Assembly (NCBI GenBank): GCA_035638495.1
Contig: DASQZW010000215.1
Span: 65,528-129,527 of the forward strand
Reading direction: 5' to 3'
DNA length: 64,000 bases
Source: CF-161 sp035638495
GTDB lineage: Bacteria; Chloroflexota; Dormibacteria; Dormibacterales; Dormibacteraceae
In this document: piece by piece, positions 33,327-42,249 of the stretch
How the letters are laid out: each line of letters begins with the position of its first letter
Position numbering within the stretch: position 1 is the stretch's first letter
Notes under the pieces: generated by a model
What the model saw: only the letters and a program-made list of their open reading frames with translations
The model's database searches: none
Told to the model about the DNA's origin: nothing
Made by a program: the position numbers and the translations under genes

Positions 33327-33842
33327 ATGGCGACTACCGACCCGCCCCTCGACCCGGACATCCGCGACCTCCTTCGGGCCTACCTCGACGTGGTCACGAT
33401 GAGCGAGCCCCACCAGAGCCGGCTCTGGCAGTCGGCCCAGCTCACGATGACGCAGCTGCGGACGCTTCGGAGCCTGAGGGACGGACCCCGGGCGGCCGGT
33501 GAGCTCGGCCGCAAGCTGGGCCTCTCGGCCACTTCGATGACCCGGATCCTGGACCGCCTCGAGGACCGCCTGCTCCTCCAGCGGAGCCGCGACGGCGAGG
33601 ACCGGCGCAAGGTCCTGGTCACGCTGCTGCCGGAGGGCCGGCGCCTCGTCGGGGAGATGCCGCTGCTCGGAGGCCGGTCGCTCCTGGGGGGCAGCGCCCT
33701 CCTCGCGGCCGTCGAGGAGCTGACGGTGGCGCAGCGCCGGCAGGTCACGGCGGCGCTCCGGCTGCTGATCGACCGGGTCCGCGAGGTGGAGGAGCGCGAG
33801 GCAGCGCCGGACGCGGCCGTCCCTGCGACCCCCGCCCGATGA
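33327..33842 (+). CDS. MarR-family transcriptional regulator
   Basis: 171 residues from ATG 33327. Winged-helix core: LTMTQLRTLRSLRDGPRAAGELGRKLGLSATSMTRILDRLEDRLLLQRSRDGEDRRKVLVTLLPEGRRL (recognition helix SATSMTRILDRL and the D-x-R wing). The C-terminal helices dimerise. Its stop overlaps the start of the MFS transporter (ATGA). MarR-MFS pairs usually mean that the regulator represses its own pump until an aromatic or lipophilic ligand appears. The divergent carboxylase may also be a target. Confidence 0.9.
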   Translation: MATTDPPLDPDIRDLLRAYLDVVTMSEPHQSRLWQSAQLTMTQLRTLRSLRDGPRAAGELGRKLGLSATSMTRILDRLEDRLLLQRSRDGEDRRKVLVTLLPEGRRLVGEMPLLGGRSLLGGSALLAAVEELTVAQRRQVTAALRLLIDRVREVEEREAAPDAAVPATPAR

Positions 33843-35596
33843 CGCGGGCCGCCGCCGGCGTCGAGGCCGTCGCGCTGCCCGCAGGCACCCGCTCCGATCG
33901 CTACAAGTGGCTCGCGCTCTCGAACACGACGGTGGGCGTGGTGCTCGCCACCATCGACTCCTCGATAATGCTGATCGCGATGCCCGACATCTTCCGCGGC
34001 ATCCAGCTCGATCCCCTGCTCCCCAGCAACAGCTTCTTCCTGCTCTGGCTGATCCTCGGCTACCTCGTCGTCAGCAGCGTGCTGGTGGTCAGCCTCGGCC
34101 GCATCGGAGACATCTTCGGCCGGGTCCGGATCTACAACCTCGGATTCGTCGTCTACACGGCCGCGTCGCTGCTGCTGACCATCGACTGGATGACCGGCCG
34201 CGCGGGGGCCTCATGGCTGCTCGTCATGCGCGTGGTCCAGGGCATCGGCGCCGCCTGCCTGGTCGCCAACTCCGCGGCGATCCTGACCGACGCGTTCCCG
34301 TCGCACCAGCGCGGCCTGGCGCTCGGCATCAACAACGTGGCCGGGATCAGCGGCATGTTCATCGGGCTCGTGCTCGGTGGCGTGCTGGCGCCGATCAACT
34401 GGCGGCTGGTGTTCCTGGTCTCGGTCCCCTTCGGCCTGTTCGGCACCGTGTGGGCCTACCTGAACCTGCAGGACCGTGGCGTGCGCACGCCGGCTCCCAT
34501 CGACTGGGCGGGCAACCTGCTGTTCGCCGCCGGCATGGTGCTCGTCATGATCGGCGTGACATACGGGATCCAGCCGTACGGCGACAGCAGCCTCGGCTGG
34601 CAGAACCCCTTCGTCATCGCCGCGCTGGCGGGTGGGGCGGGCTGCCTGCTGGCGTTCGTCGTCCTGGAGACGCGGGTCGCGAACCCGATGTTCCGGATCT
34701 CGCTGTTCGCGATCCGGGCATTCGCCTTCGGTTCCCTGTCGACCTTCCTGGCGGCGGTGGCCAGGGGCGGCCTGATGTTCATGATGATCATCTGGCTGCA
34801 GGGGATCTGGCTGCCGGAGCACGGCTACTCGTTCGAGTCCACGCCGCTCTGGGCGGGCATCTTCATGCTGCCGCTCAGCGCCGGCTTCCTGCTCGCCGGT
34901 CCGCTCTCGGGTTTTCTCTCTGACCGGTTCGGCTCCCGCCTGTTCGCGACGGGCGGGATGCTCGCGGCGGCGACCACGTTCATCCTCCTGGAGTCGCTGC
35001 CGATCGATTTCGACTACCGCGCCTTCGCGGCCATCCTGCTGCTCAACGGCCTCGCGATGGGCGCCTTCGCGGCCCCCAACCGCGCCGGGATCATGAACAG
35101 CCTGCCCAGGGAGCACCGGGGCGCCGGCGGCGGCATGAACTCCACCCTTCAGAACTCCGCACAGGTGTTCTCGATCGGAATCTTCTTCTCCCTCATGATC
35201 GCGGGCCTGTCGTCGACGCTCCCGCACGCGGTGGCGACGGGCCTCCAGCAGGGAGGTGTGCCGGCAGCGGCGGCGGACCGCATCGCATCCGCGCCGCCCA
35301 TCTCGATCCTCTTCGCCGCATTCCTCGGCTACAACCCGATCCAGCACCTCCTCGGACCGGCCGTCCTGGCGCAACTGCCGCCGGCCGCTGCCGCCCAGCT
35401 GACCGGCCGGGAGTTCTTCTCGAAGCTCATCGCCGGGCCCTTCCACTCGGGCCTGCACGAGGCGTTCACGTTCGCCATCGCGGCCTGCCTGGTGGCGGCG
35501 GTGGCCTCCTGGTCGCGGGGCGGCGCCCGGTCGGCGCGGGCGCTCGAGCGAGTCGAGCCGGCCGGCGAACCGGCCACCGGCGTGGCCGATTCGTGA
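33839..35596 (+). CDS. MFS drug/solute transporter, DHA2 (14-TM) type
   Basis: 585 residues, about 14 membrane helices. Marks include VVLATIDSSIMLIAMPDIFRGI (motif D1-like), LGRIGDIFGRVRIYNLGF (motif A) and WLLVMRVVQGIGAACLVANSAAIL (motif B). AGISGMFIGLVLGGVLAPINWRLVFLVSVPFG is the antiporter motif C. The large family exports drugs, dyes or lipids by proton antiport. It is translationally coupled to MarR, which points to ligand-induced export. Confidence 0.9.
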   Translation: MTRAAAGVEAVALPAGTRSDRYKWLALSNTTVGVVLATIDSSIMLIAMPDIFRGIQLDPLLPSNSFFLLWLILGYLVVSSVLVVSLGRIGDIFGRVRIYNLGFVVYTAASLLLTIDWMTGRAGASWLLVMRVVQGIGAACLVANSAAILTDAFPSHQRGLALGINNVAGISGMFIGLVLGGVLAPINWRLVFLVSVPFGLFGTVWAYLNLQDRGVRTPAPIDWAGNLLFAAGMVLVMIGVTYGIQPYGDSSLGWQNPFVIAALAGGAGCLLAFVVLETRVANPMFRISLFAIRAFAFGSLSTFLAAVARGGLMFMMIIWLQGIWLPEHGYSFESTPLWAGIFMLPLSAGFLLAGPLSGFLSDRFGSRLFATGGMLAAATTFILLESLPIDFDYRAFAAILLLNGLAMGAFAAPNRAGIMNSLPREHRGAGGGMNSTLQNSAQVFSIGIFFSLMIAGLSSTLPHAVATGLQQGGVPAAAADRIASAPPISILFAAFLGYNPIQHLLGPAVLAQLPPAAAAQLTGREFFSKLIAGPFHSGLHEAFTFAIAACLVAAVASWSRGGARSARALERVEPAGEPATGVADS

Positions 35597-35630
35597 CCGG
35601 ACGGACGCCAGCCGCCGGTGCGACACGTGC

Positions 35631-36233
35631 TCAATTCGCTCTCGTCGCCAGGTCCACGAGCGTGGTCAGTTCGCGGGCGATGGTTTCGAGGTCCAGGTCG
35701 GGGTCGACGTGGTACCGCTGGATGACCCCGTTCCGCAGCGACAGTACGAAGAGCGCCATCGCCCGCGTGTCGAAGTGGCGGAACTCGCCCTGCCGCTGAC
35801 CCTCCGTGAGGATCTCGTCAAGCGTCCGGAGGTCCTCCTCGGCGCGCTCGGCCATCACGGGCCTCCCGTCGGCGGTGCGGTAGTTGCGCTCGATCTCGTG
35901 AAGGGTCACGACCTCGGCCCGGTGCCCGCGCATGAAGTCGACATTGGCCATGAGCGCCGTGCGCAGCCTGGCCGCCGGGTCGGTCTCGGCGTCCACCTGG
36001 GGCCGGACGAAGTCGGTGAACCTGGCCACGACCGTGGACAGGACCTCCCGGACCAGATCGTCCTTCTCGGCGAAGTGGTATGAGATCAGCCGCGTGCTGC
36101 TGAGGCCGGCCCGCCCCGCGATCTGCGCGAACGACGCCCTGGCGTAGCCCAGCTCGGCGATGGTGGCGATCGCGCTCTCCACGATCTGTGCCCGCCGGGC
36201 GGTGTTGGTGAACGTCGTTCTCGGCGCGCTCAT
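35631..36233 (-). CDS. TetR-family transcriptional regulator
   Basis: 200 residues. HTH: RRAQIVESAIATIAELGYARASFAQIAGRAGLSSTRLISYHFAEKDDLVREVL, a standard TetR N-terminus (SSTRLISYHF recognition helix). A helical ligand domain follows (TAADGR, TRAMALFVLSLRNGVIQRYHVDPDLDLETIA). ATG 36233 is preceded by TACCAT nine bases upstream. It is divergent from the membrane-protein gene at 36259, and the palindrome between them is its probable operator. No ligand is suggested. Confidence 0.92.
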   Translation of the reverse strand: MSAPRTTFTNTARRAQIVESAIATIAELGYARASFAQIAGRAGLSSTRLISYHFAEKDDLVREVLSTVVARFTDFVRPQVDAETDPAARLRTALMANVDFMRGHRAEVVTLHEIERNYRTADGRPVMAERAEEDLRTLDEILTEGQRQGEFRHFDTRAMALFVLSLRNGVIQRYHVDPDLDLETIARELTTLVDLATRAN

Positions 36234-36240
36234 TCACCAG

Positions 36241-36269
36241 TCATGGTAGCATTTACTCATGCAAGTAAA
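36241..36269. promoter_or_regulatory. Divergent leaderless promoters with TetR operator
   Basis: Plus strand: TAGCAT (36247-36252) ends 6 nt before ATG 36259. Minus strand: TACCAT (36248-36243) ends 9 nt before ATG 36233. The inverted repeat TTTACT-CATGCA-AGTAAA (36252-36269) covers the start point and start codon of the membrane gene, a position from which TetR would block both genes. Confidence 0.65.
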
Positions 36270-37296
36270 CACCACGAACGAGGACAGGCCGGCTCCGGCG
36301 GTGGCCGGGCCCGCCCCGCGGTACCGGAACCGGCGCGCGGCGCTGACCCTGGCGGTGCTCGGCCCGGTGGTCGCCGAGCTGGCGCTCGGCAGCACACCGC
36401 TCCACCTGGCGTTCCTGCTCCTCCTCTGGCTGCCCATCTACGGCGCCGGTGTTCTGCTCATCCGCGAGGCGGTGGTCAGAGCGGGCGGCGGGTGGCCCAG
36501 CATCCTCCTGCTCGGCGTGGCGTACGAACTGGTGGAGGACGGCATCGGCCTGCAGGCGCTCTCGAGCCCACACCTCTACCACGCGGCGGACTGGGGTCCC
36601 CGCCTGCTCGGCCTCAACACGACGTACTGGGAGCTGAACGTGGCGTACCACGTCGTGTTCAGCGTGGCCATCCCCATCGTCCTGGTCGAACTGCTCTTTC
36701 CTGCGGGGCGCGGCCGGCCGTACCTGGGACGGCTCGGGCTGGCGACCACCGGCGGGCTGGCGGTGCTGGGCGTCGCGATCCTGCGGCTGACGGTCCCGCT
36801 CACCCAGGATCCGGGCTACACCGCCCCGGCGGCCGTGATCGCCGGGTGTGTGGTCGCGGTCGCGGTGATCGCCGTGGTGGCGCTGCGGGTGCTGCCGCGC
36901 CGGGCGGCCCGTCCGCTCGGCGAAGAGCAGGTGCCCTCACTGACCGCGCTCTGGCTCTTCGGCGCCTCCGCGACCTTCGTCTTCATGACGCTGCTGTACG
37001 TCTTCACCGCGGCGCACCGGCCCGCGCTCATCCACGGGGAGTGGGTGCTGGTCCCGATGGGCGCCGCGGCCGTCATCGCCGCCGGCGTGGCGTGGCTGGT
37101 CCGCCGGTGGTCCGCCAGCGCTCGCTGGGGCGACCTGCAGCTGCTCTGGCTCGCCGGTGGCGCGCTGATCGCCCACACGGCGGTCGGCGCGATCGGCATC
37201 GCACAGACCGCGTTCGACCGGGCAGGCCTGGCCGTCCTCGGCCTGCTCACGATCTGGCTGCTGGTGGCGCTGACCAGACTGCTCGCCCGGCGGTAG
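36259..37296 (+). CDS. Integral membrane protein of unknown function
   Basis: 345 residues with about nine to ten membrane helices (for example VVAELALGSTPLHLAFLLLLWLPIYGAGVLLI, VVFSVAIPIVLVELLF, TALWLFGASATFVFMTLLYVFTAAH, AGLAVLGLLTIWLLVALTRLL). A conserved-looking loop holds YELVEDGIGLQALSSPHLYHAADWG. I do not recognise the family. The divergent TetR gene and shared operator imply that it is induced by a TetR ligand, so export or modification of that compound is a reasonable guess. Confidence 0.75.
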   Translation: MQVNTTNEDRPAPAVAGPAPRYRNRRAALTLAVLGPVVAELALGSTPLHLAFLLLLWLPIYGAGVLLIREAVVRAGGGWPSILLLGVAYELVEDGIGLQALSSPHLYHAADWGPRLLGLNTTYWELNVAYHVVFSVAIPIVLVELLFPAGRGRPYLGRLGLATTGGLAVLGVAILRLTVPLTQDPGYTAPAAVIAGCVVAVAVIAVVALRVLPRRAARPLGEEQVPSLTALWLFGASATFVFMTLLYVFTAAHRPALIHGEWVLVPMGAAAVIAAGVAWLVRRWSASARWGDLQLLWLAGGALIAHTAVGAIGIAQTAFDRAGLAVLGLLTIWLLVALTRLLARR

Positions 37297-37465
37297 ACCA
37301 CTGCGCGCGGGCAGCGAGGCGCTCATGCGGACCAATGTGCGGCTCCTGGCCGGCTGGAACGGCTCGCGCGGACCAGTGTGCGAAATGGCCGCGCGGGTCA
37401 CAGGGAGCGGCGGCTCGCAGCCCGGCGATCTGGCCGTCGTGGTAGCGAATGAGTTCGCGCGGCGG

Positions 37466-37744
37466 CTAGGCCGGGGTCGGCTTGCGGCCGACGTCGCCCC
37501 GGCGGGACCGCGTCGTCGGGCGAGCCGCGCCCAGCGGCGGACCCGGAGCCGGATGGAGCCACGAGAGCGGCACCTCGATCTCGAACGCCTCGTCTTCAGC
37601 GTCGGCCGGCATCTGAAGACGGACGCGAAGGAGTCGCTCACCGCCTGGACCGAGGCTTCCTCGATCCTCGATGACCACGGCCGAGCGCAGTTCGCTTCCG
37701 AAGCGAACGCCAACGCGCGTTCCGACCCGGACGTCCTCGATCAT
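37466..37744 (-). CDS. Small protein, beta-rich, unknown function
   Basis: 92 residues from ATG 37744: IEDVRVGTRVGVRFGSELRSAVVIEDRGSLGP, then LLRVRLQMPADAEDEAFEIEVPLSWLHPAPG. The run of short strands suggests an SH3/KOW-like barrel. The last 25 residues are an Arg/Pro/Gly-rich tail. No SD is seen. The open frame upstream to 37960 is not protein-like. Not recognised. Confidence 0.55.
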   Translation of the reverse strand: MIEDVRVGTRVGVRFGSELRSAVVIEDRGSLGPGGERLLRVRLQMPADAEDEAFEIEVPLSWLHPAPGPPLGAARPTTRSRRGDVGRKPTPA

Positions 37745-38015
37745 TGGCTTCGACCCTACACCCGCGGCGCTGTCCCGATGAGCACTCGTATGTTGGCGTG
37801 GACGGCAGCGTCGAAGTCTCCTGGCAGCTCGTTGCAGCTCGAACGCCACCGCCTGATCCACGTCAGCCCGGAGGTCGGTTCCCAACAACCTCCTCTGGAC
37901 ATCGACCGCGAACCGGAACGACGTCATCCGCCGGAACCCGCGGTCCAGGCCCGGCGCCACCCCCGTTGCCGACCACTCGATTCACTGCCGGTGTCACACC
38001 CGTCAGGATCTTCCG

Positions 38016-38771
38016 ATGCCTCGCCAGACGGTCGGTCGACAGGCGGACCCCGCTGCGTCCCGCACGAGCCGCCAGGAGCACTACCGCGTTCGGTACCGCG
38101 AGCTCCGGCCCGGCTGGAGGGACTGCCTGGCCGTCTACCGCGCCCTGGTCGAGGAGCACGTGCGCAGCGGCTGCGCTGTGCTCGATCTCGGCTGCGGGCA
38201 CGCAAGCTGGCTGGCGCCCGAACTGCGCGCCGCGGGCCTGGTCGTGGGCGCCGACCCGGACCTGCCCGCGCTCCGCCACTACACCGCGGCGAGCCATCGC
38301 GTCGCGGCGGTCGCGGACCACCTGCCGTTCCGCGACGCCAGCTTCGATCTGGTCGTCTGCGCCTTCGTCTTCGAGCACCTGGCGACGCCGGCGGCCGCCC
38401 TGGCGGAGATCCGGCGCGTGCTCCGGCCCGGCGGCCGCCTGGTGTTCCTCACTCCGAACGCGTGGAACTACAACGTCTGGCTCATCCGGCTGGTGCCCAA
38501 CCGGTTCCACCACTTCTTCACGCGGCGCCTCTACGACCGGCGGGACCGCGACACCTACCCGGTGAGGTACCGAATGAACACCAGGACGCGGCTCCGGCGG
38601 GCGCTGTCCGCGGCGGGCTTCCGCTCCGTCGACATCCTGCTCAACGGCGATCCGACCTACCTGGGCGTCAACGGGCTCCTCTTCACCGTGTCACTGGTGA
38701 TCGAGCTGGCGCTGGACCAGCCTCCCCTGCGCCGCCTGCGCGTGCACCTCATCGGCACCGCTCGCCTCTGA
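38016..38771 (+). CDS. Class I SAM-dependent methyltransferase
   Basis: 251 residues. Motif I LDLGCGHASWLAPEL, motif II GADPDLPAL, post-motif DHLPFRDASFDLVVCAFVFEHLATPAAALAEIRRVLRPGGRLVFLTPN: a standard Methyltransf_11 fold. The C-terminal third (FFTRRLYDRRDRDTYPVRYRMNTRTRLRRAL) is shared with lipid or polyketide-type methyltransferases, but the substrate is unknown. The start is the first ATG of the domain and has no SD. It stands just upstream of the exporter operon, probably as its own unit. Confidence 0.85.
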   Translation: MPRQTVGRQADPAASRTSRQEHYRVRYRELRPGWRDCLAVYRALVEEHVRSGCAVLDLGCGHASWLAPELRAAGLVVGADPDLPALRHYTAASHRVAAVADHLPFRDASFDLVVCAFVFEHLATPAAALAEIRRVLRPGGRLVFLTPNAWNYNVWLIRLVPNRFHHFFTRRLYDRRDRDTYPVRYRMNTRTRLRRALSAAGFRSVDILLNGDPTYLGVNGLLFTVSLVIELALDQPPLRRLRVHLIGTARL

Positions 38772-38839
38772 CACGGTCGCCCGGCCGGGCGCCCACCTTT
38801 TACGCCCGCTTTATCCGGGCCCGGCCACGCTGCGCGCAC

Positions 38840-40258
38840 ATGCGTACCAAGCTCGTCACCGCGCTCGGGGTAGCGCTCGCCGGGGCCGCGGTCGCCGGAG
38901 CCGTCATCCTCGGCCACCGGCCGGCGGCGGCGGCGCCCTCCCTGGAGGCGTCGGTCACGACGGCCACTGTGACCAGGCAGACGCTGCTCGACCAGTTCCA
39001 GGTCAACGGCACCATCGGCTACTCCGGCGCTTACGCCGTGCTCAACCAGTACTCGCCGCCGCCGTCGGCCGCGACCGTCGCGCAGGCGCAGCACGCCCTC
39101 GACGCGGCGAGGCAGTCGCTGGCCGACACGCAGGCCCAGATCGACTTCGCCAACCAGCAGGACTCGAACGCGGTCGCGGCGGACCTGGCCCAGCTCGCCC
39201 AGGATCAGCAGAAGACCGGCCCCGGCGCCAGCCAGGCGGTCGCGGCCGACCAGGTGAAGCTGGCCCAGGACCAGACAAAGCAGCAGGCCGACCAGCTCGC
39301 CAACACCCAGAGGCTCCACAACGCCCAGCAGCAGGTGGTGAACGCCCAGGACTCCTACGACCAGAAGCTCCAGCCCGGCGGCGGGGGCGGGAGCGGGGCC
39401 GCAAGCGGCGGCGGCGGCGCTCTGGGCGTCTATACGGCGATCCCCGCGGTCGGCCAGACCGTGAGCCGCGGCCAGACCCTGTACGCGGTCAGCGGGCGGC
39501 GGGTCCCGCTGCTGTACGGCGGCACGCCGCTGGCCCGCCAGCTGACCACCGGCGTCAGCGGCGACGACGTCCGGGAGCTCGAGGACAACCTGGTCGCGCT
39601 CGGGTTCGGGGCCGGGCTCACCGCGGACGGCAGCTACACGCAGGCCGACGTCACGGCCGTGGACCGCTGGCAGGCGGCGTTGGGCGTGCCCCGGACCGGC
39701 GTGGTGAACCCGGGCGACGCGGTCGTGCTGGCCGGACCGCTGCGCGTCTCGGCAGTCAAGGTGGTGCTGGGTGCGTCGGCCCAGACCGGCCAGGAGATCG
39801 TCGACGGCACGTCGCCGGACCACATCGTGAGCGTCAACCTGGACGCCCGCCGGCAGACGCTCGTGCAGGTCGGGGCCGGCGTCTCCGTTGCGCTGCCGAA
39901 CGGGACCAGCGTCAGGGGGACGATCACCGACGTCGGCACGGTGGCGACGACCAGCGGCCAGGGCTCGCAGCAGGCGACCACGATCCCGGTGACCATCACG
40001 CTGTCGGACGACACGGCGGCCGGCAGGCTGGACGGCGCGACGGTGAGCGTCGCCATCACCCGGGCCTCGCGGCAGAACGTGCTGACCGTCCCTGTGACCG
40101 CACTGCTTGCGCTGCCCGGCGGCGGCTACGCCGTCGAGACGGCGGACGGCGGGCACCGGCGCATCCCGGTCCAGACCGGCGTCTTCTCCAGCGGCCTGGT
40201 CGAGGTCTCAGGTCCTGGCCTGGTCGAGGGCCTGAAGGTGGAGGCGCCGTCGGTATGA
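38840..40258 (+). CDS. Efflux adaptor (HlyD/MacA-like) with peptidoglycan-binding domain
   Basis: 472 residues. Signal/anchor helix (TALGVALAGAAVAGAVILGHRPAAAA) precedes a first beta strand region. A long coiled coil follows (about 70-175, VAQAQHALDAARQSLADTQAQIDFANQQ), then a Gly-rich linker and the lipoyl-like hairpin AVGQTVSRGQTLYAVSG. A PG_binding_1 domain comes next (LTTGVSGDDVRELEDNLVALGFGAG, then YTQADVTAVDRWQAALGVP) and a membrane-proximal beta domain completes it. This is the usual adaptor of actinobacterial MacB-type exporters; the PG domain probably docks it to the wall. Its stop overlaps the ATPase start. Confidence 0.88.
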   Translation: MRTKLVTALGVALAGAAVAGAVILGHRPAAAAPSLEASVTTATVTRQTLLDQFQVNGTIGYSGAYAVLNQYSPPPSAATVAQAQHALDAARQSLADTQAQIDFANQQDSNAVAADLAQLAQDQQKTGPGASQAVAADQVKLAQDQTKQQADQLANTQRLHNAQQQVVNAQDSYDQKLQPGGGGGSGAASGGGGALGVYTAIPAVGQTVSRGQTLYAVSGRRVPLLYGGTPLARQLTTGVSGDDVRELEDNLVALGFGAGLTADGSYTQADVTAVDRWQAALGVPRTGVVNPGDAVVLAGPLRVSAVKVVLGASAQTGQEIVDGTSPDHIVSVNLDARRQTLVQVGAGVSVALPNGTSVRGTITDVGTVATTSGQGSQQATTIPVTITLSDDTAAGRLDGATVSVAITRASRQNVLTVPVTALLALPGGGYAVETADGGHRRIPVQTGVFSSGLVEVSGPGLVEGLKVEAPSV

Positions 40259-40995
40259 CTGTGGTAGACGACTTCCCCCCCACCCCCGGCCCTCCCCCGC
40301 GAGGGGGGAGGGAGTTCGTCGTCGAGCTGGTCGAGGTCGTGAAGCGCTATCCGGGGGACCCGCCTGTGGAGGCGCTGCGCGGGGTCAGCCTCGCGGTACA
40401 GGAGGGAGAGATGCTGGCGATCGTCGGTCGCTCGGGCTCCGGGAAGTCGACCCTGCTGCACGTGATGGGCACGCTGGACACCGCCGACGGCGGCATCGTG
40501 CGCATCGCCGGAAACGACACGTCGACATTGGGCGACCGCCAGCTGTCGGCGGTACGGGCGCGGCGGATCGGGTTCGTGTTCCAGCAGTTCTTCCTGCTGG
40601 ACGGGATGTCGGTGCTGGACAACGCCGCTGACGGGCTGCTCTACACCGGCATGCCGCTGCGCGAGCGGCGCGCTGCGGCCCGGCTGGCGCTGGAGCGCGT
40701 CGGGCTGAGCCATCGGCTCGGACACCGCCCCGCCCAGCTGTCGGGCGGCGAGCGCCAGCGCGTGGCCATCGCCCGGGCAGTGGTGCATCGCCCCGCGCTC
40801 GTGCTGGCCGACGAGCCCACGGGGAACCTGGACTCGGCGTCCGGGGCGGCCCTGATCGACCTGCTTCGGGAGCTCCACCGGGAGGGCGCTACGATCGCGG
40901 TGATCACGCACGACCGGGAGATCGCGGCGGCGATGCCCAGGCAGGTGGAGATCGAGGACGGCCGGATCGTCCGCGATACGGGGCCCGCGTGGTGA
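40255..40995 (+). CDS. ABC exporter ATP-binding protein (MacB/LolD type)
   Basis: 246 residues. Walker A GRSGSGKST, Q-loop FQQFFLLDGMSVLDNA, signature LSGGERQRVAIARAV, Walker B LVLADEPT, D-loop GNLDSAS and switch His ITHDREI are all intact. Residues 7-20 (FPPTPGPPPRGGRE) are unusual and are encoded by a G/C palindromic repeat, so the normal start of the domain is residue 21 (FVVELVEVVKRYPGDPPVEAL). Middle gene of a three-gene operon: adaptor, ATPase, permease. Confidence 0.92.
   Translation: MTVVDDFPPTPGPPPRGGREFVVELVEVVKRYPGDPPVEALRGVSLAVQEGEMLAIVGRSGSGKSTLLHVMGTLDTADGGIVRIAGNDTSTLGDRQLSAVRARRIGFVFQQFFLLDGMSVLDNAADGLLYTGMPLRERRAAARLALERVGLSHRLGHRPAQLSGGERQRVAIARAVVHRPALVLADEPTGNLDSASGAALIDLLRELHREGATIAVITHDREIAAAMPRQVEIEDGRIVRDTGPAW
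40290..40312. repeat. G/C palindromic repeat inside the ATPase gene
   Basis: CCCTCCCCC-GCGAG-GGGGGAGGG, 9-bp arms. Its first 16 bases are the exact reverse complement of 13011-13026. It sits in frame near the 5' end of the ATPase gene and adds about 14 residues. Confidence 0.6.
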
Positions 40996-42197
40996 TCCGC
41001 GCCGCCGCCCCGGCCAGCCGCGTCCACCCGGCCGAGCTGCTCCGCCTCGGCTCGATGGGCCTGCGCACCCGCCGGCTGCGCGCCTCGCTCTCCGCCGTCG
41101 GGATCGCGATCGGCATCGCCGCCATGGTCGCGGTGCTGGGCGTCTCGGAATCCTCGCGGGCCAACCTGCTGGCCCAGCTCGACCAGCTCGGCACCAACCT
41201 GCTGACCGTCACGCCGGGCAACACGTTCTTCGGCGAGGCCGCCGTGCTGCCCGCCGAGGCGCCGGCGGCGATCGGACGCCTCGACGGCGTCCGCGGGGTC
41301 TCGTCCACCGCCGTGGTGGGGAACGTGACCGTCCGCCGGACCGACCGGATCCCCGCCGAGAACACGCTCGGTCTATCGGTTCGCTGGACGGACCTGGACC
41401 TGCTCCAGACGCTGCAGGGCTCGGTCTACCGCGGCCAGTGGCTGAACGCTGCCACCGAGCGCTATCCGGCCGTGGTACTGGGCTGGGTCGCGGCGGAGCG
41501 GCTTGGCATCGTCGACCTGCAGCAGCCCACCCAGGTCTACCTGGGCGGCAGCTGGTTCACGGTCGTGGGCCTGCTCCGGTCGCTCGCGCTGGCGCCGGAG
41601 ATCGACCGCTCCGCCCTCATCGGCCTGCCGGTCGCCGAGCAGCAGTTCCTGGCAAGCAGCTCGCCGGACACGGTCTACGTGCGTTCGGCGCCCGACGCGG
41701 TCCTGGCCACGGAGAGCGTCCTGCCTCGCGCCGCCGACCCCGAGCACCCCGAGCAGGTCGACGTGAGCCGGCCATCGGACGCGCTCGCGGCCAGGGCGAT
41801 CGCGGCGGACGCGTTCACGTCGCTCTTCCTCGGGCTGGGCGCGGTGGCCCTGCTCGTGGGCGGCGTGGGCATCGCGAACGTGATGGTCATCTCGGTCCTG
41901 GAGCGCCGGTCGGAGATCGGCCTGCGTCGGGCGCTCGGCGCCACGCGCACCCTGGTCGCGGTGCAGTTCCTGGCCGAATCGCTGCTGCTCTCGCTCCTCG
42001 GCGGCATGGGCGGCGTCGCGCTCGGCGCGGCCGCGACCGCGGTCTTCGCGCGGGTCCAGGGACTCCCGGCCGTGGTGCCCACGGTGGCCATCAGCGGCGG
42101 GCTGGGCGCGGCGCTGGTGGTGGGTGCGGTGGCGGGCCTGTACCCGGCCAACCGGGCGGCCCGGCTCTCGCCGACAGAGGCGCTTCGGACGGTGTGA
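40989..42197 (+). CDS. MacB-like ABC exporter permease
   Basis: 402 residues, GTG start overlapping the ATPase stop by 7 bases. TM1 (LRASLSAVGIAIGIAAMVAVLGVSES), an extracytoplasmic MacB_PCD domain (70-260), then three C-terminal FtsX helices (LFLGLGAVALLVGGVGIANVMVISVL, LLLSLLGGMGGVALGAAATAVFA, ISGGLGAALVVGAVAGLYPA). ERRSEIGLRRALGATRTLVAVQFL is the coupling helix typical of MacB. Four TMs in total, as in MacB itself and unlike the duplicated permease at 9749. Substrate unknown. Confidence 0.9.
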   Translation: MVIRAAAPASRVHPAELLRLGSMGLRTRRLRASLSAVGIAIGIAAMVAVLGVSESSRANLLAQLDQLGTNLLTVTPGNTFFGEAAVLPAEAPAAIGRLDGVRGVSSTAVVGNVTVRRTDRIPAENTLGLSVRWTDLDLLQTLQGSVYRGQWLNAATERYPAVVLGWVAAERLGIVDLQQPTQVYLGGSWFTVVGLLRSLALAPEIDRSALIGLPVAEQQFLASSSPDTVYVRSAPDAVLATESVLPRAADPEHPEQVDVSRPSDALAARAIAADAFTSLFLGLGAVALLVGGVGIANVMVISVLERRSEIGLRRALGATRTLVAVQFLAESLLLSLLGGMGGVALGAAATAVFARVQGLPAVVPTVAISGGLGAALVVGAVAGLYPANRAARLSPTEALRTV

Positions 42198-42249
42198 CCC
42201 TGGCCAGACTGGTCGTCGCCGGATCGGGCGGGTCAGGCAAGCTGGCACG

